Part shown: positions 39,790-47,998 of the stretch, one piece after another | Layout: the number at the start of each line of letters is the position of its first letter | Numbering within the stretch: the stretch's first letter is position 1 | NCBI GenBank assembly: GCA_001296005.1 | Contig: LJHR01000015.1 | Location: 1-64,000 of the forward strand | Direction of reading: 5' to 3' | Length of the DNA: 64,000 bases | Origin: an alpha proteobacterium AAP38 | Lineage (GTDB): Bacteria; Pseudomonadota; Alphaproteobacteria; Azospirillales; Azospirillaceae | Position numbers and translations under genes: made by a program | The notes under the pieces: model-generated | Told to the model about the DNA's origin: nothing | The model's database searches: none | The model's input: only the letters and a program-made list of their open reading frames with translations

Positions 39790-40491
39790 TTAATCACGCT
39801 TGCGGGTGGTGCGCTGTTCGATGCGCTTCTCGTGCTCGCCCATGATGATGCGCTGCACGAAAATGCCGGGCGTGTGGACATGATCGGGGTCGATCGTGCC
39901 GATATTTACCAGCTGCTCCACCTCGGCCACCGTGACCAGGCCTGCCATGGCCATCATGGGATTAAAGTTCCGGGCCGTCTTGCGATAGATCAGGTTGCCT
40001 TCGGTATCGCCCTTCCAGGCCTTGACGATGGCCAGATCGGCGCGCAGGCCCCGCTCCATGACATAGGTCTCGCCGTCGAACTCGCGCAGTTCCTTGCCTT
40101 CGGCCACCAGCGTGCCCACGCCCGTCTTGGTGAAGAAGGCGGGGATGCCCGCACCGCCGGCGCGGATACGCTCGGCCAGCGTGCCCTGCGGGTTGAATTC
40201 AAGCTCCAGCTCGCCTGACAGAAACTGCTGCGCGAACAGCTTGTTCTCACCCACATAGGAACTGATCATCTTCTTGATCTGCTTGGTCTCCAAAAGCTGG
40301 CCCAGGCCGAAGCCATCCACGCCCGCATTGTTGGAGATGACCGTCAGGCCCTTCACGCCCGACAGCTTGATCGCAGCGATCAGATTTTCGGGAATGCCGC
40401 AGAGGCCGAACCCGCCGGCCATCACGGTCATGTCATCGCGCAGCAGCCCCGCCAGGGCCGATACGGCGTCGGTATAGACTTTCTTGCTCAT
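39790..40491 (-). CDS. scoA: 3-oxoacid CoA-transferase subunit A
   Basis: Alpha subunit of the CoA-transferase, 233 residues. It has the CoA-binding [13 protein letters not shown] (near residue 27), the [12 protein letters not shown] segment and [14 protein letters not shown] near the end, typical of SCOT-type subunit A. ATG 40491 gives the expected [10 protein letters not shown]; eight extra residues from 40515 are possible. It is the first gene of the scoA-scoB operon. A palindrome (40586-40609) lies about 95 bases upstream in the shared region with the cytochrome gene and may be its operator. Confidence 0.93.
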   Translation of the reverse strand: MSKKVYTDAVSALAGLLRDDMTVMAGGFGLCGIPENLIAAIKLSGVKGLTVISNNAGVDGFGLGQLLETKQIKKMISSYVGENKLFAQQFLSGELELEFNPQGTLAERIRAGGAGIPAFFTKTGVGTLVAEGKELREFDGETYVMERGLRADLAIVKAWKGDTEGNLIYRKTARNFNPMMAMAGLVTVAEVEQLVNIGTIDPDHVHTPGIFVQRIIMGEHEKRIEQRTTRKRD

Positions 40492-40585
40492 GAGCGTGCC
40501 CGCGGCCTCCTCCATTATGTGGGCTTTTCTCTTGAGGTGTACGGCGGTGCAGCATGGGTGTCAATGCGCCATCCCACACAATATG

Positions 40586-40609
40586 AAACATGATTCAATT
40601 TTCATGTTT
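40586..40609. promoter_or_regulatory. Palindrome between scoAB and the cytochrome c gene (possible operator)
   Basis: AAACATGA and TCATGTTT are perfect 8-bp arms around TTCAATTT, in an AT-rich patch inside a GC-rich intergenic region. Outer CACA/TGTG pairs extend the symmetry. It lies between two divergent genes, as operators often do. The regulator is unknown. Confidence 0.55.
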
Positions 40610-40758
40610 GATGTGTCCGACAGGCGACCAATCGGCCGCCATGTTACGAATGTTACACCTGTGGCGCGCGGGCATCGGTCGCGGCATGATCATCGCGATG
40701 GGTTGTTCGGGGGCCTGGGGGCGGGCCCGTATCTTCCAAGGAATCTCAAGGTCAGATC

Positions 40759-41289
40759 ATGTCCATGTCTTCTATGATCGGGCGGGCCCTGCGCCCCGTC
40801 CTGCTTTCCTGCATCCTGCTGTCCACCACCGGCGCCGCCCTGGCGCAGGACCGGCCCAACCCGGACAAGGTGGCGCGCGGCGCCTATCTGGTCGGCATCC
40901 TGGGCTGTGGCGACTGCCACACGGCGGGCGCCATGGCCGGGCGGCCCGATACGGCGCGCCTGCTGGGCGGCAGTGATGTCGGCTGGCAGGTGCCAGGGCT
41001 GGGCACCTTTGTCGGCCCCAACCTGACGCCCGACCGCGATACCGGCCTGGGGGCCTGGACCGATGCGGAGATCGTGAAGGCGCTACGCACCGGCGTCCGC
41101 CCCGATGGGCGGCAATTGGCCCCCGTTATGCCATATATGGGGTATAGCCGGATGACCGACACCGATGCCGGCGCCATCATCGCCTATCTGCGCTCGCTGA
41201 CGCCGGTATCGGGCACCGTGCCCGGTCCCTTCGGGCCTTCGGAAAAGCCGACCCTGCCCTATTTCGCCCTGACCATACCGGGCAAATGA
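40759..41289 (+). CDS. Class I-like c-type cytochrome, exported
   Basis: Periplasmic or membrane-associated electron carrier, 176 residues. Residues 1-30 are a signal peptide ending ALAQ. The haem-binding CxxCH is CGDCH at Cys50-Cys53-His54, and likely the axial Met is one of those in PVMPYMGYSRM near residue 118. The segment VARGAYLVGILGCGDCHTAG matches the single-haem cytochromes found next to alcohol or aldehyde dehydrogenases, but none is adjacent here. It is divergent from scoAB. The partner oxidoreductase is unknown. Confidence 0.9.
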   Translation: MSMSSMIGRALRPVLLSCILLSTTGAALAQDRPNPDKVARGAYLVGILGCGDCHTAGAMAGRPDTARLLGGSDVGWQVPGLGTFVGPNLTPDRDTGLGAWTDAEIVKALRTGVRPDGRQLAPVMPYMGYSRMTDTDAGAIIAYLRSLTPVSGTVPGPFGPSEKPTLPYFALTIPGK

Positions 41290-41301
41290 CGGAGAACCTT
41301 C

Positions 41302-41688
41302 GTGAAGATCGCCCATGTCGCCCTGTGGACCGCTGATCTGGATGCGGCTGCATCCTTCTGGGCAACGCATTTCGGGGCCGATGTGGGGGATCTTTACGAA
41401 AGCCGCCGCCGACCGGGCTTCACCTCCCGCTTCCTGCGGCTGAAGCAAGGGGCCGTCATCGAACTGATGAGCGCGCCCTGGCTGTCGGGAGAGGGCGAAC
41501 AGGGCTGGGAACGCTATGGCTGGGCCCATATCGCCCTGTCGCTGGGCTCAGAGGCAGCGGTCAACGACCTCGCCACCCGCCTGTCTACCCTGGGCCTGCT
41601 GGACAGCGGCCCGCGCTGGACCGGCGATGGCTATTACGAGGCCGTGGTGAAGGACCCGGACGGCAACCTGATCGAGATCACGGTGTAA
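41302..41688 (+). CDS. VOC-family (glyoxalase/dioxygenase superfamily) protein
   Basis: 128-residue protein with two beta-alpha-beta-beta-beta units. The N-terminal strand KIAHVALWTADLDAAASFW and the C-terminal VKDPDGNLIEITV are classical of the vicinal-oxygen-chelate fold. Likely metal ligands are His6, a Glu near residue 54 and the final Glu of NLIEI. It starts with GTG 41302, with GGAGAA just before it. It lies 12 bases after the cytochrome gene and is probably cotranscribed. The reaction (lactoylglutathione lyase-like or resistance-type) is not determined. Confidence 0.85.
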   Translation: MKIAHVALWTADLDAAASFWATHFGADVGDLYESRRRPGFTSRFLRLKQGAVIELMSAPWLSGEGEQGWERYGWAHIALSLGSEAAVNDLATRLSTLGLLDSGPRWTGDGYYEAVVKDPDGNLIEITV

Positions 41689-41783
41689 AGGCAGCCCTGC
41701 CAGCCCGGCATTTTACAGTAACCGCCGGTTGGGGTAGAGCATGTCCATTCCCGACATCCCCTGTTCCCGCCCGGTGGCCCTAG

Positions 41784-42416
41784 ATGACCGACCTGGTCCT
41801 TTCCACTTTCATCGCCTTTTTCGTGACCATCGATCCCATCGGCCTTGGCCCCATGTTTGCGGGGCTGACGGCGGGCATGGATGCGCGTCACCGCCGCCGC
41901 ACCGCCGTGAAGGGCGTGCTGATCGGCACGGGCCTGCTGTTCGGCTTCGCCTTCATCGGCGAATTGCTGCTGACCTCGCTGGGCATCGGCGTCGGGGCCT
42001 TCCGCATCGCGGGCGGCATTCTGCTGCTGCTGGTCGCCATCGACATGGTGTTTGCCCGCGAAAGCGGCCTGCGCACGGCCACGGCAGAGGAAAAGGAAGA
42101 GGCGACGCACAAGGAAGACATCTCCGTCTTCCCCCTGGCCATCCCGCTGATCGCGGGGCCAGGCGCCATGACCTCGGTCGTGCTGCTGATGGGCCGCGCC
42201 GATGGCGACCTGATGATGCAGGCGACCGTCCTGGCCGTGCTGTCGGGCGTGCTGCTGGCCACCCTGTTCGTGCTGGTCTTCGCAGGCGAGGTGTCGAAGC
42301 TGCTGGGCGTTACCGGCATCAACGTGATCAACCGCGTCCTGGGCATCCTGCTGACAGCCCTTGCATGTCAGTTCATCATCGATGGCGTCATCGAAAGCGG
42401 CATTCTGGGCCATTGA
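41784..42416 (+). CDS. MarC family integral membrane protein
   Basis: Inner-membrane protein of 210 residues with about six transmembrane helices. MarC-family landmarks are FVTIDPIGLGPMF near residue 14, the small-residue-rich helices, and IPLIAGPGAMTSVVLLM near 122. The name comes from the E. coli mar locus, but no resistance function has been proven for the family. A GC-rich ORF overlapping it in another frame (41741-42607) is a shadow. It is followed by an intergenic palindromic element and converges on the Ada-type gene. Confidence 0.9.
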   Translation: MTDLVLSTFIAFFVTIDPIGLGPMFAGLTAGMDARHRRRTAVKGVLIGTGLLFGFAFIGELLLTSLGIGVGAFRIAGGILLLLVAIDMVFARESGLRTATAEEKEEATHKEDISVFPLAIPLIAGPGAMTSVVLLMGRADGDLMMQATVLAVLSGVLLATLFVLVFAGEVSKLLGVTGINVINRVLGILLTALACQFIIDGVIESGILGH

Positions 42417-42423
42417 TGTGGGT

Positions 42424-42499
42424 TTGTCGCATGCGGGCGCTGCCCTTATGCGACCTACGCTCCCGTGTCGTAGGTCGCATAAGCATCGCGCATGCGATA
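42424..42499. repeat. Nested palindromic repeat, copy 1 (TGTCGCATGCG / CTTATGCGACCTACG)
   Basis: An inner inverted pair CTTATGCGACCTACG / CGTAGGTCGCATAAG is enclosed by an outer pair TTGTCGCATGCG / CGCATGCGATA. A second copy about 80% identical is at 50272-50349. It lies between the convergent marC and Ada-type genes. Confidence 0.9.
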
Positions 42500-42509
42500 C
42501 CCGCCCCTC

Positions 42510-43454
42510 TCACTCCCCCGCCAGCCGCGCCCCTTCCCAGGCCAGAAGCGTGCGCTTCTGCACGGGGCCCCAGCGGTAATTATCCAGCACGCCCGTACCC
42601 CGGATGACACGGTGGCAGGGGATCAGCCAGGCGAGCTTGTTGGCCCCCACGGCATTGCCCACGGCGCGGGCGGCACTAGGCTGCCCGATACGGTCGGCGA
42701 TGCCGGCATAGGTGGTCACCCCGCCATAGGGAATGTCCAGCAAGGCCCGCCAGACCCGCATCTGGAAGTTGGTACCTTTCAGATGCAGCGTCACCGGCCC
42801 CTGCCCCGATGAAACGGGATCAAGGGACGCCGCCGCCGCCCGCGTCGGCTCCGGGTCTTCCACAAATGTCGCCATCGGCCAGTCGTTGCGCAGTTCCGCC
42901 ATCTGCCCCGCCGGGTCGCCATCGGCCCCAATAAAGCCGAACCAGCAGACCCCACGGTCGGTCGCGGCCAGCAGGGCCGTCCCCAGCGCCGTCTGATGCA
43001 CAGCCCAGCGGATGACCATACCCTTGCCGGCGGCCTTGTATTCACCGGGTGTTACGCCTTCGGCCACTACGAACAGATCATGCAGGCGGGACGGGCCGGA
43101 CAGGCCCAGATCCAGGCTGGCGCCCAGCAGATCATTCCCCCCCTCCCCGCGCAGCAGGGCGCGGGCATGGCCCAGTGTCGCGAACTGGGCAAAGCGTTTC
43201 GGGCTGATCCCGGCCCAGCGCTTGAACAGCCGCTGGAAATGCCATTGCGTCAGCCCCGCGTCAGCCGCCAGTTCCTCCAGCGAGGGCGGCTCCTGCCAGT
43301 CGCGGGCCAACCGGTGCAGGGCACCCGCCACCAGCCGCGCCCCGCCATCGGCCAGCACCGGGTCGCGGGGATCATCGGGGGCCGGGGCGGTCTGGTCATT
43401 CATGGCGGTCAGGGCGCGCAACGGGGTGAAGGCGGGGTGCGTAGCGGTCAGCAT
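42510..43454 (-). CDS. ada: Ada-type protein: AraC-family HTH fused to O6-methylguanine methyltransferase, lacking the phosphotriester domain
   Basis: 314-residue fusion. Residues about 40-125 form an AraC-type double helix-turn-helix (LEELAADAGLTQWHFQRLFKRWAGISPKRF). Residues about 150-314 are the methyltransferase with active-site PCHRVIRGTG and RWGPVQKRTLLAWEG. The N-terminal zinc-binding Ada domain, which senses methylphosphotriesters through its Cys in E. coli Ada, is absent. It may thus repair and bind DNA but not switch by the classical signal. GGAACG just upstream supports ATG 43454. Confidence 0.88.
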   Translation of the reverse strand: MLTATHPAFTPLRALTAMNDQTAPAPDDPRDPVLADGGARLVAGALHRLARDWQEPPSLEELAADAGLTQWHFQRLFKRWAGISPKRFAQFATLGHARALLRGEGGNDLLGASLDLGLSGPSRLHDLFVVAEGVTPGEYKAAGKGMVIRWAVHQTALGTALLAATDRGVCWFGFIGADGDPAGQMAELRNDWPMATFVEDPEPTRAAAASLDPVSSGQGPVTLHLKGTNFQMRVWRALLDIPYGGVTTYAGIADRIGQPSAARAVGNAVGANKLAWLIPCHRVIRGTGVLDNYRWGPVQKRTLLAWEGARLAGE

Positions 43455-43612
43455 GATCGTTCCTTTCCGGTTCCTGAACCAGAAAATGACGCAAGCGCTG
43501 GTCCCGCCCCACCCGAATATTGCGGTCGTCCATAGTCCGCCCCTGCTGTCCGGTTGACGCCACCATCGCTCAGGCCCCACCATGCCCCGTGCCACTAAAG
43601 GGAGAGCAGCCG

Positions 43613-46018
43613 GTGAAGGAGAAGGAGCTTCGCATCGCGCTGGTCTGTTATGGCGGGGTCAGCTTGGCCGTCTATATGCACGGCGTGACCAAGGAACTAT
43701 GGAAGCTGGTGCGGGCCAGCCAGGCTCTGCATGCGGGCCGCAACGCCCATGGCAACGGCCATGCTGGCAGTTTCCAGACGGCCCTTGCCGGCGATCCCCG
43801 GCCCTTCGATACCGAATCCATCTATTTCGACCTGCTGCGCGATCTGCTGCCCGACCTGTCCTTGCGCGTGCTGATCGACGTGGTGGCGGGCGCCAGTGCC
43901 GGCGGCATCAATGGCGTGCTGCTGGCCCGCGCGCTGGCCCATGATCTGGATTTGGAGCCGCTGACCAGCCTGTGGCTGGAAAATGCCGACGTCACGCAAC
44001 TGCTGACACCCGATAGCCGGGCCGGCAAATGGTCGAAATGGTTCATGCGGCCCGTGGTCTGGGCCATGACCCAGCGTCTGGAACGGCTGGCACCGGATGC
44101 GGAGGTGGCGGAGAAACTGTCGCTGTTCGTGCGGTCCCGTTGGTTCCGCCCGCCCTTTGACGGCAAGCGGCTGATGGAATTCCTGCTGGATGCCGCCCAC
44201 GCCATGGGCGACAGCACGAAAAAGCCGCTGGCCAGCCTGCTGCCGCGCGGCCTGCCCTTGTCGCTGCATGTGACGGTGACGGATTTCCACGGCTACACCA
44301 CCCGCATCCCGGCCCATGACCCGCCGGAGATTCTGGAGCGTGAACATCGCCACCGCTTCACCTTCCGGTATCGCCGCACCGAGGGCGATCTGGACAGCGA
44401 TTTCAAGGATGGGGACGTGCCGGGCCTGGTGTTCGCCGCCCGCGCATCCGCCTCCTATCCCGGTGCCTTTCCACCGGCCCAGGTGCGGCAGATGGACCGG
44501 CTGCTGAATGAGCGGGATGAACGCTGGGAGGGGCGGGCACGGTTCTTCGAACGCAACTTCGCCGAATATCGCCGCCAGGGGGCGGACCCCGAACAGGCCA
44601 GCTTCATCGACGGGTCCGTCCTGAACAACAAGCCGTTCGCCGCCGCCCTGTCGGCCATCGCGGGCCGCCCCGCCTATCGCGAGGTGGATCGCCGCATCGT
44701 TTATATCGACCCCAAACCGGCGGGCCGCGTCGGTCTGGGTGGCCGGCCAGAGGCGCCGGGCTTTTTCCGCACCATCCGCGGTGCCCTGTCCGACATTCCC
44801 CGCAATGAGCCGGTGCGCGATGAACTGCTCGCCATTGCCGGCCGCAATGCCCGCATTGAGCGGCTTAGAGGCCTGCTGGATGCTGCCCGCCCGCGCGTGG
44901 CCGAACAGGTGGCGCGCGTGCTGGGCGGGCCGCTGCCGCCGGCCCCCACTATCGAACAGATCCGCCATTGGCGCGATCAGGCCAGTGCGGTCGCCGCCCA
45001 ACAGGCGGGTTTCGCGTTCGAGGCCTATCTGCGGCTGAAGATCGAAGGGGCGCTGGAACATCTGGCCACGCTGCTGTCGCCCTGCCTGGGCCGCGCCGAT
45101 GCCGGGGCCAGACCGGCCCTGCTGGCGGCATTGAACGGTTGGGCGCGGGCGCGCGGGGTTCTGCCCGACCGGCTGGATTTCCCCGCCGACGGGGAAAAAC
45201 CGGCCTGGGTTCGGTTCCTGCGCGATTTCGACATCGCCTTCCGGGGACGGCGCCTGCGTTTCCTGATCCGGGAACTGAACGCCATCTATCCGATGGTGGG
45301 CGAAGGCGAACATGCCGACACCCGCGCCCCGGACCTGGATGAGATGAAGGCCAGCCTCTACAGCGCGCTGGAGCGGCTGCCCGGTCTGGCCACCGACGGG
45401 TTGGGCCTGTTCAATGCCGGGGAACGGATCGCGCTGAACAACCTGATGCGCGCCGACGGGCCGGTACCATCCGCAGAGACCCTGGACCGCGTGCTGCCGC
45501 AACTGGCCGCCGTCTGGAAGCTGGAGGACCAGTCAGCGGAGATTGACGAGATCTTCGCCCTGATGGGCCTGAACTATCTGGGGCCCGCCGCGCGGCGGCA
45601 GATATTTGAGGCCTATCTGGGCTTCGCCTTCTGGGACGTGCTGACCTTTTCGACCAGCGGCTGGGTGGAGCTGGATGAATTCCACGCCATCCGCGTGGAC
45701 CGCATCGCCCCGCCCGATGCCCGCCTGCTGCGCCGGTCCGGCGCCCCCACCGACCTGCGCAGTGCCCGCATGAACGCCTTTGGCGGCTTTTTCAGCCGCC
45801 ATGACCGCGAACATGATTACCTGCTGGGCCGCCTGCACGCCGCCGAGCGTGTCATCGATCTGGTGGTGGATGCCGGCGGCATCGCCCTGTCGGAGGCCCG
45901 CATCAACGGCCTGAAACTGCGCGCCTTCCACACAATCCTGGTGGCCGAGGAAAAGCGCCTGGGCAAGGGCAACCGCGCCCTTGAACAGGTCCGCGCCTGG
46001 GTGGAGGCCTGCGGGTAA
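43613..46018 (+). CDS. Patatin-like phospholipase family protein (with large C-terminal DUF3376-type region)
   Basis: Cytoplasmic or membrane-associated lipid hydrolase of 801 residues. The patatin catalytic dyad is visible: the nucleophile in VVAGASAGGING (Ser95) and the aspartate in SFIDGSVLNNKPF (Asp333). The N-terminus LRIALVCYGGVSLAVYMHGVT is the oxyanion region. The C-terminal half has no clear motif besides long helices and is characteristic of the DUF3376 type. It starts at GTG 43613 with GGGAG upstream. The substrate is not known. It is alone in its transcript and divergent from the Ada-type gene. Confidence 0.88.
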   Translation: MKEKELRIALVCYGGVSLAVYMHGVTKELWKLVRASQALHAGRNAHGNGHAGSFQTALAGDPRPFDTESIYFDLLRDLLPDLSLRVLIDVVAGASAGGINGVLLARALAHDLDLEPLTSLWLENADVTQLLTPDSRAGKWSKWFMRPVVWAMTQRLERLAPDAEVAEKLSLFVRSRWFRPPFDGKRLMEFLLDAAHAMGDSTKKPLASLLPRGLPLSLHVTVTDFHGYTTRIPAHDPPEILEREHRHRFTFRYRRTEGDLDSDFKDGDVPGLVFAARASASYPGAFPPAQVRQMDRLLNERDERWEGRARFFERNFAEYRRQGADPEQASFIDGSVLNNKPFAAALSAIAGRPAYREVDRRIVYIDPKPAGRVGLGGRPEAPGFFRTIRGALSDIPRNEPVRDELLAIAGRNARIERLRGLLDAARPRVAEQVARVLGGPLPPAPTIEQIRHWRDQASAVAAQQAGFAFEAYLRLKIEGALEHLATLLSPCLGRADAGARPALLAALNGWARARGVLPDRLDFPADGEKPAWVRFLRDFDIAFRGRRLRFLIRELNAIYPMVGEGEHADTRAPDLDEMKASLYSALERLPGLATDGLGLFNAGERIALNNLMRADGPVPSAETLDRVLPQLAAVWKLEDQSAEIDEIFALMGLNYLGPAARRQIFEAYLGFAFWDVLTFSTSGWVELDEFHAIRVDRIAPPDARLLRRSGAPTDLRSARMNAFGGFFSRHDREHDYLLGRLHAAERVIDLVVDAGGIALSEARINGLKLRAFHTILVAEEKRLGKGNRALEQVRAWVEACG

Positions 46019-46055
46019 CGCCTCAACACTGCCGTCAGGGAAATGCAGGCACCAC

Positions 46056-46493
46056 TTAAAACGGCCGCACAATCACCAGGATGACGATGCCGATCATCAG
46101 GACGGTCGGCACCTCGTTCAGGATGCGGAAGAACTTGGCCGGCTTGGTGTTGGCATCATTGGCGAACAACCGCACATGCTTGCCCAGCACCCCATGCACG
46201 CCCGACATCAGCAGGACCAGCGCCAGCTTGGCATGCAGCCAGCCCTGGCCCTTCATCAGGTCGGGGTTCAGGGCGATCATGGCGATACCGAAAATCCAGG
46301 TCCCGCCCATGGCCGGGTTGATGATGGCCTTCAACAGGCGGCGTTCCATCACCTTGAAGGTTTCCGACTGCACAGACCCGCGCTCGGCCGCGCAATGATA
46401 GACGAACAGGCGCGGCAGATAGAGCATGCCCGCCATCCAGGCAATGATGCTGATGACATGCAGGGCCTTGATCCACAGATAATAGTCACCCAC
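46056..46493 (-). CDS. hemJ: Protoporphyrinogen IX oxidase, HemJ family
   Basis: Integral-membrane enzyme of 145 residues that oxidises protoporphyrinogen IX to protoporphyrin in haem synthesis; most alphaproteobacteria use this instead of HemG or HemY. Four helices are predicted. The conserved His in IKALHVISIIAWMAGMLYLP and the C-terminal MLHAKL-like (GWLHAKLALVLLMSGVHG) are visible. GTG 46493 is chosen for the strong GGAAGG just upstream and the expected first residues (GDYYLWIKALH); an upstream ATG at 46535 lies in frame. Confidence 0.93.
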   Translation of the reverse strand: MGDYYLWIKALHVISIIAWMAGMLYLPRLFVYHCAAERGSVQSETFKVMERRLLKAIINPAMGGTWIFGIAMIALNPDLMKGQGWLHAKLALVLLMSGVHGVLGKHVRLFANDANTKPAKFFRILNEVPTVLMIGIVILVIVRPF

Positions 46494-46692
46494 GCCGCAC
46501 CTTCCCCGTTTCGTCCTTGATATCCCGATGGACATTTGCCCACCGGTTGTTACCCCGGCTAAATAGCATCGGACCACCTCTTCACCAAGCACCATGCCGC
46601 GTCCGCGACAAGGGAACGCCTTGCATACACGCGGATGCGTGCTAGGTTGCCGCTAACAAAACCTCCGGCCATCCAGGCCCCCGGGAACCGAT

Positions 46693-47754
46693 ATGGCCGA
46701 TACCGCCCAGACCGACGCCCCCGAACAAGGGGAAGCCGAGGTCATCCAGTTCGATGACGCGTCGCGCGATTCGCTGCATATCCTTCCCATGGCCATGCTG
46801 CCATTGGAAACGCCGGGCCTGCGCCGTGCCAAGCTGATCAAGAATGCGCGGCTGGAAACCGTCGTGGAAATCTTCCAGGACCGGTCCACCGGCAGCGGCC
46901 AGATCAGCCCCGACCATCTGGGCAGCCTGTTTCCCAGCCACAGCAAGACTCTGCGCGTCGATATGGTGCAGATCAGCAAGCTGGTCCGCATCAACAGCTT
47001 TGACGTCTATACGCTGCGCAAGGAGCTGCGGCGTGTCGGCATCGCCGTGAATGATGCCAAGGCGTTGCAATTGTCGGACAGCAAGCGTGCCGAACTGACC
47101 GGCTATATGAAGGATTTCACGCGCCCCCTGCTGCAGCAGGTCTATGGCGGCGAACAGCGGCAAATCAGCGACGTGTCGGACATCCTGGCCATGCTGGCCA
47201 ATCCCGACCGGGAGGAGGCGCTGTCCAACCTGCGGCTTCTGTCGGAAAAGCTGAAGGTGAAGCTGAACGAGATCCCGGACTTTCTGGAGGATTATGGCGA
47301 CGTCTTCCTGTCGCTGGCCTATTTCCGGTCCTGCCTGGACGGCATCGTGCCGGAGGTGCAGCGGTTCATGAAATGGGCGATGGAACCGAAGGCATCCGAA
47401 CTGATCGCGCGCGACCGCAACATCATGAAGATGCTGTCGGATGTGCAGTCGAAACTAACCTCCATAACCACCTCCATCACGGGCCGGTTCGAGGCGTTCG
47501 ACCGCCGGTCCAAGGATTTCTGGAACGATATCAGCGCCGAGAGCTTCCGGTCGGTGCGCCATCAGATCGAAAGCCACCACGTCACCATCGGTGGCGTGCT
47601 GTGCGGTCTGGCGGTCAAGATGGCGCTGTGGAAGGCACGTTTCCCGCAGGGCGGGGCCGGGCCCAACAAGCGCGTGGAATTCATCCGCTCGGAAATCCTG
47701 CCGGGCCTGGACCATATCCTGGCCATCGAAAACGCGGCCAGCGGCATGAAGTGA
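46693..47754 (+). CDS. Conserved-looking hypothetical protein, mostly helical
   Basis: 353-residue cytoplasmic protein without a signal peptide or membrane helix. I recognise no domain. Sequence features are long alpha-helical stretches with a charged, heptad-like pattern (about 200-300: SLAYFRSCLDGIVPEVQRFMKW and RDRNIMKMLSDVQSKLTSITT), a Gln/Asp/Glu-rich N-terminus, and GGVLCGLAVKMALWKARFP near the C-terminus. Codon bias is normal for the genome, so it is surely a gene. It is divergent from hemJ. A signalling role is conceivable from its helical architecture, but there is no direct evidence. Confidence 0.85.
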   Translation: MADTAQTDAPEQGEAEVIQFDDASRDSLHILPMAMLPLETPGLRRAKLIKNARLETVVEIFQDRSTGSGQISPDHLGSLFPSHSKTLRVDMVQISKLVRINSFDVYTLRKELRRVGIAVNDAKALQLSDSKRAELTGYMKDFTRPLLQQVYGGEQRQISDVSDILAMLANPDREEALSNLRLLSEKLKVKLNEIPDFLEDYGDVFLSLAYFRSCLDGIVPEVQRFMKWAMEPKASELIARDRNIMKMLSDVQSKLTSITTSITGRFEAFDRRSKDFWNDISAESFRSVRHQIESHHVTIGGVLCGLAVKMALWKARFPQGGAGPNKRVEFIRSEILPGLDHILAIENAASGMK

Positions 47755-47770
47755 GGGGCGATGGACGCCT

Positions 47771-47998
47771 CTATTCCCCGCGCAGCATCTTGCGGATCGC
47801 GTCTGCCAGAAGCTGATAGGGGTCCTCCCCCTTGGCCTTGGCCGCCCGCTGCACCTGTTCCTTGAAACCCTTGTCGCTGGCCTGACGGCGTAGCCTTTCA
47901 ATCTCCCCCTGCCGGATGCGCCCATCCAACTCCCCCGCCTGGGGGGCGGTGCTGATTGGGTGCGCTTTCGGCGGGGGACGCTTCACCTCACGCCTCAA
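47771..47998 (-). CDS. Small hypothetical protein, coupled to the PEPP-repeat membrane protein gene
   Basis: 75-residue basic, helical protein (RRQASDKGFKEQVQRAAKAKG is its most polar helix). I see no family. The TTG at 47998 overlaps the stop of the upstream gene, with a GTG at 47986 as the alternative start, so translation coupling is likely. Its length and composition suggest a real but minor gene. No function can be inferred. Confidence 0.5.
   Translation of the reverse strand: MRREVKRPPPKAHPISTAPQAGELDGRIRQGEIERLRRQASDKGFKEQVQRAAKAKGEDPYQLLADAIRKMLRGE

Noticed and set aside
41741-42607. 288-codon plus-strand ORF overlapping marC in another frame
   Set aside because: Out-of-frame shadow of marC; His/Arg/Pro-rich translation.
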